Notes under the pieces: model-generated | Told to the model about the DNA's origin: nothing | Databases searched by the model: none | The model's input: the letters and a program-made list of their open reading frames with translations, nothing else | DNA from: Deltaproteobacteria bacterium | Lineage (GTDB): Bacteria; Desulfobacterota_C; Deferrisomatia; Deferrisomatales; JACRMM01 | NCBI GenBank assembly: GCA_016218905.1 | Contig: JACRCS010000289.1 | Coordinates: 1 to 18,442 of the forward strand | Reading direction: 5' to 3' | DNA length: 18,442 nt | In this document: piece after piece, positions 1 to 8,076 of the stretch | Position numbering within the stretch: the stretch's first letter is position 1 | Layout of the letters: the number at the start of each line of letters is the position of its first letter | Translations under genes and position numbers: made by a program

Positions 1-1260
1 TACCTGCTCGAACTTCTTCGTGGTGTTGTGGTCGAACTTCTCGGCGCCGTTGCCGATCCGGCGCGCCGCCCAGTAGACGCCGTCGGCGAGGATGTCGCCG
101 ATCCCCTCGCGGTGGGCGATCTTCTCCAGGAGGTAGAAGAAGCGGCCCCGGGTGTCCGCGGGCATGCCCGGGAAGTCCTTCTCCGTGAGGATCCCGGCCT
201 CCAGGAGCTCCAGGGAGAACGCCATGGCCTGGGGCGTCGAGTAGGAGTCGAGCCCGTACTCCTGGGCCTCGCCGAGGATCTCGTAACTGAAGTCGAGCTC
301 CTGGAAGGACGCCATGTGGTAGGTGTCCTTGCCGTAACACTTGTAGGAGAACCGCTTCCGCCCCGGCCAATTGATGACGTTGTGGCACTTCTTCGGGCAG
401 TTGTAGCAGCCCGTCTGCCGGTCCATGTGGTCGTACTTCCAGTTGCGCCACCGCTCTTCGAGCCCGGCGCTCCAGAAGTCCTTCCGCCGCACGCGGGCGT
501 TGCCCCAGGCGAAGTTGTTGTGGTGGAAGCTGTCGTCCTCGTCCACCGCCATCCAGTCGCCGACGCCGGGGTTGTCGGAGAGCTCCTTGCTGAGGGGGAG
601 GCAGAGCTTGAAGAGCTCCGCGGGGTGGGCGATGTTGATGTCCTTCGTTCCCCGGATGGCGATCGCCTTCAGCCGCTTGTCGCCCATGACCGGTCCGACG
701 CCGCGGGCGGCGCTGGCAGAGCTATGCTCGATGGACGCCATGTAGACGCGGTTTTCGCCGGCGAGCCCGATGGCGGCGACCTGGACGTGCTCGTCCCCGA
801 GCTCCCTGCGGAGCGCCGACGCGGTCTCCTGCGTCCCCTTCCCCCGCAGGTGGCTCGCGTCCCGGATCTCCACCTTGTCGTTGTGGATCCAGAGGTAGAC
901 GAGATCGGGGGCCTTGCCGCGGATGACGATCTTGTCGTAGCCGGCGTGCTTCAGCTCCACGCCGAAGTACGAGCCCATCACCGAGTGGGCGTGCAGGTTC
1001 GTCTGCGGCGAGAACGTATTCACGATCGTCCGGTTGGCCCCGGGGACCGGCGTCCCGTTCAGCAGGCCGCTGCTGAAGATCAGGAGATTGTCGGGGGAGA
1101 AGGGCTCGACTTCCGGCCCCACCCGATCCCACAGGATCCTGTCGGCCGTCCCCTGGCCGCCGAGGTGCAGCCGGGTGAGCTTCGGGTCAGTTGCTACCTT
1201 CTCGATGCTGCCTCGGGAAAGGTCGACCTCTAGGTTGAATCCCGTTTCTCCATACCTCAT
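1..1260 (-). CDS. bamB: BamB-like tungsten oxidoreductase (aldehyde:ferredoxin oxidoreductase family), C-terminus outside window
   Basis: I translated the minus strand from an ATG at 1258-1260; the frame stays open for 420 codons to the window edge. The protein begins MRYGETGFNLEVDLSRGSIE, resembling BamB, the active-site subunit of class II (ATP-independent) benzoyl-CoA reductase, which reduces benzoyl-CoA in anaerobic aromatic degradation. An AOR-type [4Fe-4S] motif C-x2-C-x3-C (CYNCPKKC) is at residues 285-292, near its position in AOR. The N-terminal AOR-type domain includes the conserved stretch MGSYFGVELKHAGYDK, and a HHNNFAWGN segment is at 246-254. BamB proteins are about 650 residues, so roughly a third is missing, with the expected fourth cluster Cys. 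A GAAGGGG purine run precedes the ATG by about 6 nt. The symbol is the catabolic BamB, not the outer-membrane lipoprotein. A related AOR paralogue with another substrate is possible; partner subunits, if present, lie left of the window. Confidence 0.8.
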   Translation of the reverse strand, partial: MRYGETGFNLEVDLSRGSIEKVATDPKLTRLHLGGQGTADRILWDRVGPEVEPFSPDNLLIFSSGLLNGTPVPGANRTIVNTFSPQTNLHAHSVMGSYFGVELKHAGYDKIVIRGKAPDLVYLWIHNDKVEIRDASHLRGKGTQETASALRRELGDEHVQVAAIGLAGENRVYMASIEHSSASAARGVGPVMGDKRLKAIAIRGTKDINIAHPAELFKLCLPLSKELSDNPGVGDWMAVDEDDSFHHNNFAWGNARVRRKDFWSAGLEERWRNWKYDHMDRQTGCYNCPKKCHNVINWPGRKRFSYKCYGKDTYHMASFQELDFSYEILGEAQEYGLDSYSTPQAMAFSLELLEAGILTEKDFPGMPADTRGRFFYLLEKIAHREGIGDILADGVYWAARRIGNGAEKFDHNTTKKFEQV

Positions 1261-1360
1261 TTCGTACCCCTTCAAAGCCCCAGTAAACCGCTGTAGTCGG
1301 AAACTGTTCGGGTGGTGAAGCTAACGCAGAAGTGCAAAAACCTGAGTCATAGTTCGGCTT

Positions 1361-1389
1361 TTGGTACACTTCCCGGGACGACGAGTCAA
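1361..1389 (-). promoter_or_regulatory. Weak candidate sigma70 promoter for the bamB-like gene
   Basis: On the minus strand TTGACT (1384-1389) is followed after 17 nt by TACCAA (1361-1366), in a locally AT-richer stretch about 100 bp upstream of the start codon. The -35 is good but the -10 matches only three of six consensus bases, so this is a suggestion. Confidence 0.2.
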
Positions 1390-1752
1390 GAACGATTTCT
1401 CTTTTGGTGGAGCGCGGTTAGCTTCGTTCTTCGAGTGCCCGGGCCCGCGTCGGTCCGGCGACCGCGCCTCGCCGAGGGGCGAGCTTTGGTGCATTGTCCG
1501 GGACGGGGAGGATTCGACCGAACCGGCGGCTCGGCATCCCGGCGGACCAGGCGTGCAGCCGGCTGGATGCAAGCTCCTTGCCACGGGCGGAGAGCGCGGC
1601 GAGAGCAGGAGGGCAGGCGCGACCGCTTCCCCTGAGCCTCTCATTTTGATCGACAGCGAAGTCATTCTGAGAGAGACCGCCCCGGGAGGAGCGCGCGCGG
1701 ACCGGCAAAACCTTGACGAGAGAGGCGCTTCGCCCGTCGCCGCCGGCCCGTA

Positions 1753-1875
1753 TCAGCGGACGGGGGTGTTCGTGAAGAGGAGCCCTCCGTCCGCGAGGAC
1801 GAACCGGACGATCACGTCCCGGGAGCCCTCCGGCAGGAGCCCGGCGGGATGGGTGTTGTGAAGGTGATCTTTCAC
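1753..1875 (-). pseudogene. Possible remnant of a protein C-terminus or a 40-residue small ORF
   Basis: On the minus strand a frame ends at TGA 1753-1755 and reads VKDHLHNTHPAGLLPEGSRD, then on to FVLADGGLLFTNTPVR. This has the balanced composition of a real protein, unlike surrounding frames. An in-frame TAG at 1900-1902 closes it upstream. The only usual start is GTG at 1873-1875, with no clear ribosome binding site. I do not recognise the family. It could be the decayed 3' end of a gene whose body is gone, a genuine small protein, or chance. Confidence 0.25.
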
Positions 1876-1920
1876 AGGGATAAAGAGCGGCGTGCCGGGC
1901 TATCGATCGCAAGGTCCGCC

Positions 1921-1929
1921 TGGTAGAAT
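1921..1929 (+). promoter_or_regulatory. Candidate extended -10 promoter for the cyclase gene
   Basis: TGGTAGAAT fits the extended -10 pattern TGn plus a hexamer differing from TATAAT at one position. No good -35 lies 16-18 nt upstream, which extended -10 promoters can tolerate. Transcription would begin near 1936, giving a leader of about 200 nt before the cyclase ATG. Confidence 0.3.
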
Positions 1930-2137
1930 TGCGCAGGATTCGAACTGCGGTTGCGGGAAGGACCCTGCGCGGCCCCATCAGCGGAACCGTGCGCCGCGGC
2001 CGCGAGCTCGCAGGCTTCTCCGCCGAGAGCGTCCCCATCCTCGCACGATACGATCCACGGCGGCATCCCCTGGCTCTCCGGCCGCGCTCGGAATGCCCGC
2101 GGCGAGGAGAGGCCTCAGAGTGGAGGGATGGACGGGC

Positions 2138-5100
2138 ATGGACATCGAAGCCTTGCTGCGGGGTCTGGGTCTCGAACAGTACATCCAGCTCTTTCGCGCC
2201 AACGACATAGATTCCGACATCCTTCCTGACCTGAGCGAGAGCAACCTCCTGGACATGGGGGTCGCTTCCCTCGGTCATCGGGTCAAGATCCTCAAGGCCA
2301 TCGCGGCGCTGCGCGTCCGCGGGGAGCCGGCGGAGAGCCCCGCGGCGTCCCCGGTTCCGGCCCGCCTGCCGCCTCACCGGACGGAATGCCCGGCGGCAAA
2401 GGCCGAGCGGCGGCAGGTGACCGTTCTCTTCTGTGATCTGGTCGGCTCCACTGAGCTCTCGAGCCGGCTGGATCCGGAGGACACGAGTGCCCTCCTGCGG
2501 ACCTATCGGGGCTGCTGCGCGGAGACGATCGCCCGCTGGGAAGGCTTCGTCGCGCAGTACCTGGGAGACGGGATGCTCGCCTACTTCGGCTGGCCTCAGG
2601 CGCACGAAGACGATGCCGAGAGATCGGTCCGCGCCGGGCTCGACCTCGTCGGGGCCGTCGGCCGGCTCAGGTGCGAAGGGACCCCCGGTCTCGCGGTGCG
2701 GATCGGAATCGCGACGGGGGAGGTCGTGGCGGGAGACCTGACCCTCGAAGGCGGCGTGAAGGAGCGCAGCGTCGTCGGCGAAACGCCGAACCTGGCCGCG
2801 AGGCTGCAGTCCCTGGCCGCCCCCAACGCCGTCGTGATCGCGCCCGAGACCCGGCACCTGCTCGGCAGGCTCTTCGACGTGCGCGAGATCGGCCCTCTGC
2901 CCGTCAAGGGTTTCGCAGAACCCGTCGTCGTCCATGAGGTGCAGCGGCCCAGGGCCGCCGAGAGCCGATTCGAGGCGCTGCGGGCCCACCAGACCCCCTT
3001 CGTCGGGCGGGGCGAGGAGATCGGCGCCCTGCTGAGGCGCTGGCAACTGGCCAAGGAGGGGGAGGGCCAAGTCGTCCTGCTCTCGGGGGAAGCGGGCATC
3101 GGGAAGTCGCGGATCAGCGCCACCCTGATGGAGCGGCTGGCCGACGAGCCGCGCGTGAGCCTGCGGTACTACTGCTCTCCCCACCACAGCACGAGTCCCC
3201 TCCACCCCTTCATCAGCCAGCTCGAGCGCGCTGCCGGCTTCGAGCCGGACGACTCCCCGGAGGCCAAGCTCGACAAGCTCGAGTCGTGGCTCGCGCCGTC
3301 CGCGAAGGATCCCGCGGAGGACATGGCGCTCATGGCCGAGCTGCTCTCGATCCCGACCGGCGAGCGCTACCCCCCACTGAAGCTGAGCCCGCCGCAGAAG
3401 AAGGAGAGGACGCTCGCGGCTCTCGGGGCGGGGCTGGAATGGTTCGCGCGGGACGGCACGGTGCTGGTGATCTTCGAGGACGCGCACTGGATTGATCCCA
3501 CCTCAAAAGCCCTGCTCGACAGCATCGTGGACCGGGTGGAGCGTCTGCCGGTGCTCATGGTGATCACCTTTCGGCCCGAGTTCGGGGCGCCCTGGATCGG
3601 GCTCGCCCACGTGACGATCCACGTCCTGAGCCGACTCTCGCGGCGGGACAGCGGCCTTCTGCTGGAACGGATCACGGCGGGCAAGCCCCTCCCGGCGGAG
3701 GTGGCGGAGCAGATCATCCAACATACCGACGGCGTGCCGCTCTTCATGGAGGAGCTGACCAAGACCGTCCTCGAGAGCACTCTGCTCGAGGAGCGACCGG
3801 GTTCTTACGTACTCCGCGGGCCCCTGCCGCCGCTGGCGATCCCGACGAGCCTCCAGGCTTCCCTCATGGCCCGCCTGGACCGGCTGGCCTCGCTGAAGGA
3901 TGTGGCTCAGATCGGCGCGGCTCTCGGCCGTGAGTTCTCGATGGAGCTACTCACGGCAGTTGCCGGCCGGAGCAAAGCGGAGCTGCAGGAGGCCGTCGAC
4001 CAGCTCATCGCCGCCGGCCTCATGTTCCGGCGGGGTTTGCCGCCGCGGGCCTCCCTGGTCTTCAAGCACGCGCTCGTGCAGGACGCCGCCTACGCTTCCA
4101 TGCTCCGAACCCGCCGTTGCGAGCTGCACGCCCACATCGCCCGGGTTCTGGAGACCTCCTTCCCGGAGGTCGTCGAGACGCAGCCGGAGCTCTTGGCCCA
4201 CCACTTCACGCAGGCGGGCCTGACCCTGAACGCGATCGAGTACTGGCATCGGGCAGGCGACCGGGCCATGGGGCGCTCGGCGAACCTGGAGGCAACGCGG
4301 CACTACACGCAGGGGATCGAGCTGATCAAGCAGTTGGCGCCCTCCCCGGCGCGGGACGGGAAGGAACTCCGCCTCCACTTGGGCCTGGGCGCGGCCGTCA
4401 AACCCGTCAAGGGGTACAGCGCCCCGGAGACCCTCCAGGTTTTCTCCCGGGCGCGGGAACTGATCGGGTCCGAGACGAGCCTGCCCGAACAGATGCAGAC
4501 TCTCTACGGGCTCTGGGGCGTTCACTTGGTCCGGTCGGAGCACGAAGAGGCGCGCGTCGTCGCCGCCCAGATCGTCCAGCTCGTGGCTGGGAGCACCGAT
4601 CCCGAACCGCACGCGCTGGCGAACCGGACCATGGGAGAGTCGCTCTGGGCCATGGGCCGGCACGTGGAGGCGCGCCGGTATCTGGAAATGGCCCTCGAAT
4701 ACTGTGGGGCCATGCCGGAAGCCAGTACCGGGCTCCGGTACTCCTGGGACCACCGGGTCACGGCGCTGGGGTTCCTGGGGTGCGTCCTGACGAGCCTCGG
4801 CTACCTGGAACAGGCGGCCTCGGCAGTGGCAGAAGGCGTGGCCGAGGCCGAGCGGCTGGAACACGCCGTGACCACCGCCATGGCCTTCACCGCGAAGTCG
4901 GTCGTGGCCGAGTTCCGCCGGGACGCCGGTGGACTGCTCGAGTGTGCGGACGCGCAGACGGCGTACTGTGCCGAGCATGGAGTCGCCCTCAACGAGTACT
5001 GGGGCAGGTTCGGGCAGGGTCTGGCCCGCTTCTGGACCGGCAGTCCGGACGAGGGGATCGGCCTCATGCGCACCGCCATGGCGGAGTTGGAGGGCGTCGA

Positions 5101-5509
5101 TTCGGTCCTGTTCCGCCCCATGCTCATGGGCTGTCTGGCCGAGGCGTGGGCGGGCGTCGGCGAGCGGGAGCGCGCCCTGGAGCTCCTGGACGAGGCGATC
5201 GCCCTCGCGGACACGACGGAGGAACGCCTCTTCGAGCCCGAGCTGCATCGCCTCCGGGGCCAAGTCGTCCTCGATCGGCACCCCGCTGAGGCGGAGGCCT
5301 GCTTCCAACGGGCGTTGTCCGTCGCCCGACGACAGGACGCGACTTTCTGGGAGCTGCGTGCCGCCGTCAGTCTGGCGCGGCTCTGGCGGGACCAGGGGAA
5401 GCGCGAGCAAGCCGGGGATCTCCTGGCGCCCGTCTACGGCTGGTTCACGGAAGGTTTCTCCACGGCCGACCTGGTGGCGGCGAAGGCCTTGCTCGACGAG
5501 CTTCGGTAG
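2138..5509 (+). CDS. SAM / class III nucleotide cyclase / AAA ATPase / TPR-like signalling protein
   Basis: A 1123-residue multidomain protein. Residues 1-60 form a SAM domain (LEQYIQLFRANDID). Residues 91-270 are a class III adenylate/guanylate cyclase catalytic domain: metal-binding Asp100 in FCDLVGST and Asp144 in YLGDG, and Asn218 and Arg222 in VVGETPNLAARL. The position usually held by the substrate-selecting Lys is Gln140 (AQYLGDG). From 288 on is an AAA_16/STAND-like ATPase with Walker A GEAGIGKS (317-324) and Walker B VLVIFEDAH (442-450). The C-terminal half is helical and resembles TPR arrays. No signal peptide or membrane segment is seen, so it is probably cytoplasmic. The start at 2138 puts the SAM domain at the N-terminus, with GGAGG about 11 nt upstream; the frame opens at 1892 but that extension is Arg/Pro-rich and unlike the family. 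It converges on the antiporter gene with 2 bp between stop codons. cAMP is the likeliest product, but cGMP cannot be excluded. Confidence 0.93.
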   Translation: MDIEALLRGLGLEQYIQLFRANDIDSDILPDLSESNLLDMGVASLGHRVKILKAIAALRVRGEPAESPAASPVPARLPPHRTECPAAKAERRQVTVLFCDLVGSTELSSRLDPEDTSALLRTYRGCCAETIARWEGFVAQYLGDGMLAYFGWPQAHEDDAERSVRAGLDLVGAVGRLRCEGTPGLAVRIGIATGEVVAGDLTLEGGVKERSVVGETPNLAARLQSLAAPNAVVIAPETRHLLGRLFDVREIGPLPVKGFAEPVVVHEVQRPRAAESRFEALRAHQTPFVGRGEEIGALLRRWQLAKEGEGQVVLLSGEAGIGKSRISATLMERLADEPRVSLRYYCSPHHSTSPLHPFISQLERAAGFEPDDSPEAKLDKLESWLAPSAKDPAEDMALMAELLSIPTGERYPPLKLSPPQKKERTLAALGAGLEWFARDGTVLVIFEDAHWIDPTSKALLDSIVDRVERLPVLMVITFRPEFGAPWIGLAHVTIHVLSRLSRRDSGLLLERITAGKPLPAEVAEQIIQHTDGVPLFMEELTKTVLESTLLEERPGSYVLRGPLPPLAIPTSLQASLMARLDRLASLKDVAQIGAALGREFSMELLTAVAGRSKAELQEAVDQLIAAGLMFRRGLPPRASLVFKHALVQDAAYASMLRTRRCELHAHIARVLETSFPEVVETQPELLAHHFTQAGLTLNAIEYWHRAGDRAMGRSANLEATRHYTQGIELIKQLAPSPARDGKELRLHLGLGAAVKPVKGYSAPETLQVFSRARELIGSETSLPEQMQTLYGLWGVHLVRSEHEEARVVAAQIVQLVAGSTDPEPHALANRTMGESLWAMGRHVEARRYLEMALEYCGAMPEASTGLRYSWDHRVTALGFLGCVLTSLGYLEQAASAVAEGVAEAERLEHAVTTAMAFTAKSVVAEFRRDAGGLLECADAQTAYCAEHGVALNEYWGRFGQGLARFWTGSPDEGIGLMRTAMAELEGVDSVLFRPMLMGCLAEAWAGVGERERALELLDEAIALADTTEERLFEPELHRLRGQVVLDRHPAEAEACFQRALSVARRQDATFWELRAAVSLARLWRDQGKREQAGDLLAPVYGWFTEGFSTADLVAAKALLDELR

Positions 5510-5517
5510 GCCTACCG
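5504..5517. terminator. 14-bp perfect palindrome containing both convergent stop codons
   Basis: CGGTAGGCCTACCG reads the same on both strands. It contains the TAG of the cyclase (5507-5509, plus) and the TAG of the antiporter (5512-5514, minus). As RNA it could fold with a 5-bp stem and GGCC loop from either direction. There is no T-run, so termination is only a possibility; the palindrome itself is seen directly. Confidence 0.35.
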
Positions 5518-8064
5518 GAGAGCGGTCTGGGCCGGGTTCAGGTCGCCGCCGAGGCTCCCCATCCGGAGGCGCCGCTCCTCCATCCGCCGCGTTTCCGCTT
5601 CCACCAGCGCCCCGTGGATGGCGGCGCACGCGAGGCGGACCGTGTCGAAGTCCGTGCGGGTGAGCTCATAGAGGGCGCAAGGGGTCGCCGCCCGGCAGGT
5701 GGCGCTGCGCGGCTCGCCGTGCAGGAGCCCCATCTCTCCGAAGAAGTCGCCCGCCATCATCGTCGCGACGTCGCGCTCGGCGCCACTCTCTACCCGCGAG
5801 ACGCGCACTACCCCCCGCGCAACCAGGTAGAGCGAGTCTGTGCTCTCGCCTTCCTGGATGATCGTCTCGCCGGCCGGGACCGTCCGAGGCTGGAGCCTCT
5901 GCGCGATCTTCTCGAAGTCCTCATGCGGGATGCCCTGAAAGAAGGGCACCTTCTGTAGGAGCTCCGAGGGGTCGGCTCTCAGCGTCCGGGTCTCGAGCCC
6001 GCGAAGCCGCCGGACTCGAGCCCGGAGCTCCCCGAGCAGGGTCTCGGCCGTGTTCCGGGGGACGATTCCGGTCTGCTGCCCCGACTCGATGGCCTGGCGT
6101 TCCGCGTGCGCGACGAGCCTCTCCGCCAGCCGCCGCTGCATCGCGGTCACGAACTCCGGGAACTGCTCCGCCACGTCGTCCAGCCGCTGCCTCGCGGCTA
6201 CGTTCCACCGCTCGTACTTATCCCGGACGCCGGTTGCCAGGCACGCTCCGGAACTGCAGGCCGTAAGCTCATCGAGCCTCGCCAGCACCTGGGTGCTCGC
6301 CTGGTGGCGAGCCCAGCACTCCTCGTACTGCCGGGCGGCCCTCGATCTTTGGACCCACTCGGCCAGGGTAGAGAGTCGAGGGACCCGGGCGCGCAGCCAC
6401 ACCGGGAAGCGATCCCACAGGTGCCCGTCGGGTGGGTGCGCGGTGTGGGCCGGGAGACAACCGTGGTAGCGGAGCCGGTCGCTTTGGAGTTGCACCGAGT
6501 GCTCGAGTCCGCGGTACCCCTTCTCCGAGATATGCCCCATGTGGAAGAGACGGCCATAGAGGGCACGCTCCTGCTCGAGGCAGCGCAGGAAGGTGAGCTG
6601 CTGCTCGGTGAGGGGATCGAGCTCCTCTTGCCGCAGGGCCGCCAGGTCGGCGCGCGCTTCCTCGAGCCCCCTGCGGATCGCCGACTCGAGGTCCGTGGAG
6701 AGGGGGCCCGAAAAAAGGCCGCCGGTACACAACTCCGGGAGGTGCTCCAACGCCCGGGCCTTCGACAGGAGGAGCGCCTCCGCCCTTGCGACACGCTCCG
6801 GGAGGGTGGGCCGACTCAGCCCGAGCCGCTGGACCAGGCGCCGCATGCTCAAACCCGGGGCGACGAGCGTGGCGAGGCTGACGCCGACGACGATCGGCAG
6901 GAGGCCCTCCAGGGCCGGCGGTTGTTCACCGAGGCTCAGGACGAGCGCGATGGGCACGGCCCCCCGCAGCCCTCCCCAGAACATGATTGTCTGGTGGCGC
7001 CGATCGATGGGGTCCGACTTGGGTAGCCGTCCGATGAGCGGGACCAAGCCGAACACCACGGCCCCGCGGGACAGGACGACGGCGCCGATCACCCAGGGGA
7101 GACTGTCGAGCGCTCCCGCGAGCGCGTAGAGGTCGATCTCGAGCCCGACCAGGAGAAAGATCAGCGACACGGCAAGGAAGTCCAAATACTTCCAGATGCC
7201 CTCGAGCTGGTCCCGAACGGATCCCGAGATCTTCGAATGACCCCAGGTCCCGGTGATGAGCGCGGCGGCGGCCGTCGCCATCACGCCGCTCATCTCGAGG
7301 ACGTGCTCCGCGATCAGGAAGGAGACGTACGCCAGGCACGTGGCCACGGAGATCTCCACGAAGGGGCTGTCATCCACGTGGCCGAGGACGAAGCCTGCCG
7401 CAAGCGCGGCCGTCGTCCCAACGAGGATTCCGCCCAGGGAGAGGAAGAGGAACTTGGAGAGGAACTCGAGGACGCCGGGCACGATCGTGGCCGAGGAGAA
7501 GCGGCCCAGGACGACGCCCAGGAGGACGTGGGCGGCGACTACGGCCGTCACCTCGCTGAAGAGGCTCTCCCCCTCGACGAGGACCATCAGGCGCCTGGGT
7601 GCGCGGATCTGCTTGAAGACCGCGCTTACGGCGACGTGGTCGATGGCGCTCAGTATGGACCCGAGCAGAAGGGCGAGGGGCAGGCTCATCGACGTGGTCA
7701 GCCACACGACGGCTCCGACCATGGCCGCGGAGAGGAGGAGCCCGGGCACGGCCAGAATCAGGATGGGGATCAGGTTGTGACGGAGCTGGCGGGCTTCCAG
7801 GTGAAGGGCAGACTGGAAGACCAGCGTCGGGAGAAGGAGGAAGGTTACGACCTCGCGGGAGATTTCGCGGCCCAAGGCAGGGACGGGCAGGGAGCACTGC
7901 TGGGCGACCTGCGCGACCCCCATTCCGAGGAGCACCAGGGCGACCGGGAACGGAACCCGGAGGCGCGAACACAGCGTCCAGGTGCCGGACGCGAGCAGGA
8001 GGAGAGCGCTCGCGCCACCGACCAGGGACACGACGTCGGGAGCCGTCAACAGAACTGCACCCAA
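5512..8064 (-). CDS. CPA1-type cation/proton antiporter with C-terminal cyclic-nucleotide-binding domain
   Basis: An 850-residue protein. Residues 1-415 hold about a dozen hydrophobic segments of an NhaP/NHE-type exchanger, including VEGESLFSE (163-171) and FWGGLRGAVP (362-371) with its conserved Arg. Residues 420-700 are a hydrophilic, probably helical cytoplasmic region. Residues about 702-825 are a CAP/PKA-like cyclic-nucleotide-binding domain with phosphate-binding cassette FFGEMGLLHGEPRSA (Glu777, Arg786, Ser787), matching the cAMP contacts of CRP. Plant SOS1 and sperm NHE (SLC9C1) also join an NHE core to such a domain. Two core motifs are atypical: the usual Asn-Asp pair is Ser170-Glu171, and the usual TDP is IDH (141-143). 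The start chosen is TTG at 8064, 12 bp after the UPF0182 stop; GTG at residue 12 is an alternative. The position implies co-transcription with UPF0182. Confidence 0.9.
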   Translation of the reverse strand: MGAVLLTAPDVVSLVGGASALLLLASGTWTLCSRLRVPFPVALVLLGMGVAQVAQQCSLPVPALGREISREVVTFLLLPTLVFQSALHLEARQLRHNLIPILILAVPGLLLSAAMVGAVVWLTTSMSLPLALLLGSILSAIDHVAVSAVFKQIRAPRRLMVLVEGESLFSEVTAVVAAHVLLGVVLGRFSSATIVPGVLEFLSKFLFLSLGGILVGTTAALAAGFVLGHVDDSPFVEISVATCLAYVSFLIAEHVLEMSGVMATAAAALITGTWGHSKISGSVRDQLEGIWKYLDFLAVSLIFLLVGLEIDLYALAGALDSLPWVIGAVVLSRGAVVFGLVPLIGRLPKSDPIDRRHQTIMFWGGLRGAVPIALVLSLGEQPPALEGLLPIVVGVSLATLVAPGLSMRRLVQRLGLSRPTLPERVARAEALLLSKARALEHLPELCTGGLFSGPLSTDLESAIRRGLEEARADLAALRQEELDPLTEQQLTFLRCLEQERALYGRLFHMGHISEKGYRGLEHSVQLQSDRLRYHGCLPAHTAHPPDGHLWDRFPVWLRARVPRLSTLAEWVQRSRAARQYEECWARHQASTQVLARLDELTACSSGACLATGVRDKYERWNVAARQRLDDVAEQFPEFVTAMQRRLAERLVAHAERQAIESGQQTGIVPRNTAETLLGELRARVRRLRGLETRTLRADPSELLQKVPFFQGIPHEDFEKIAQRLQPRTVPAGETIIQEGESTDSLYLVARGVVRVSRVESGAERDVATMMAGDFFGEMGLLHGEPRSATCRAATPCALYELTRTDFDTVRLACAAIHGALVEAETRRMEERRLRMGSLGGDLNPAQTALR

Positions 8065-8076
8065 TCCGGATCTCAG

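Larger units (their letters stand above)
1261..2137. other. 877-bp gene-poor spacer between the bamB-like gene and the cyclase
   Basis: No convincing intact gene is visible. The open frames here are low-complexity Arg/Pro/Gly translations typical of high-GC spacer. It holds an AT-richer segment upstream of the bamB-like gene (about 1280-1400), two adjacent short hairpins (1451-1464 with arms CGGTC/GACCG, and 1468-1483 with arms CTCGCC/GGCGAG), a motif shared with the spacer upstream of the cytochrome (1644-1669), a protein-like remnant (1753-1875, minus) and an extended -10 candidate (1921-1929, plus). The hairpins lack a following T-run, so I do not call them terminators. Confidence 0.6.

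Noticed and set aside
28..1233. A 401-codon plus-strand open frame at the left edge
   Set aside because: It is antisense to the BamB-like gene, whose cluster motif and N-terminus identify the true strand.
1451..1483. Two adjacent hairpins as an intrinsic terminator
   Set aside because: Stems are only 5-6 bp and neither strand has a T-run after them.
1921..1950. A tRNA 3'-end look-alike on the minus strand (TTCGAATC loop, then CCA)
   Set aside because: A correct 5-bp T-stem would need an 8-nt loop, and no matching acceptor 5' strand, D-arm or anticodon arm lies upstream, so it is most likely chance.
1418..3487. A 689-codon minus-strand open frame over the spacer and cyclase start
   Set aside because: It is antisense to the SAM and cyclase domains, has no domain of its own and is Arg/Pro-rich.
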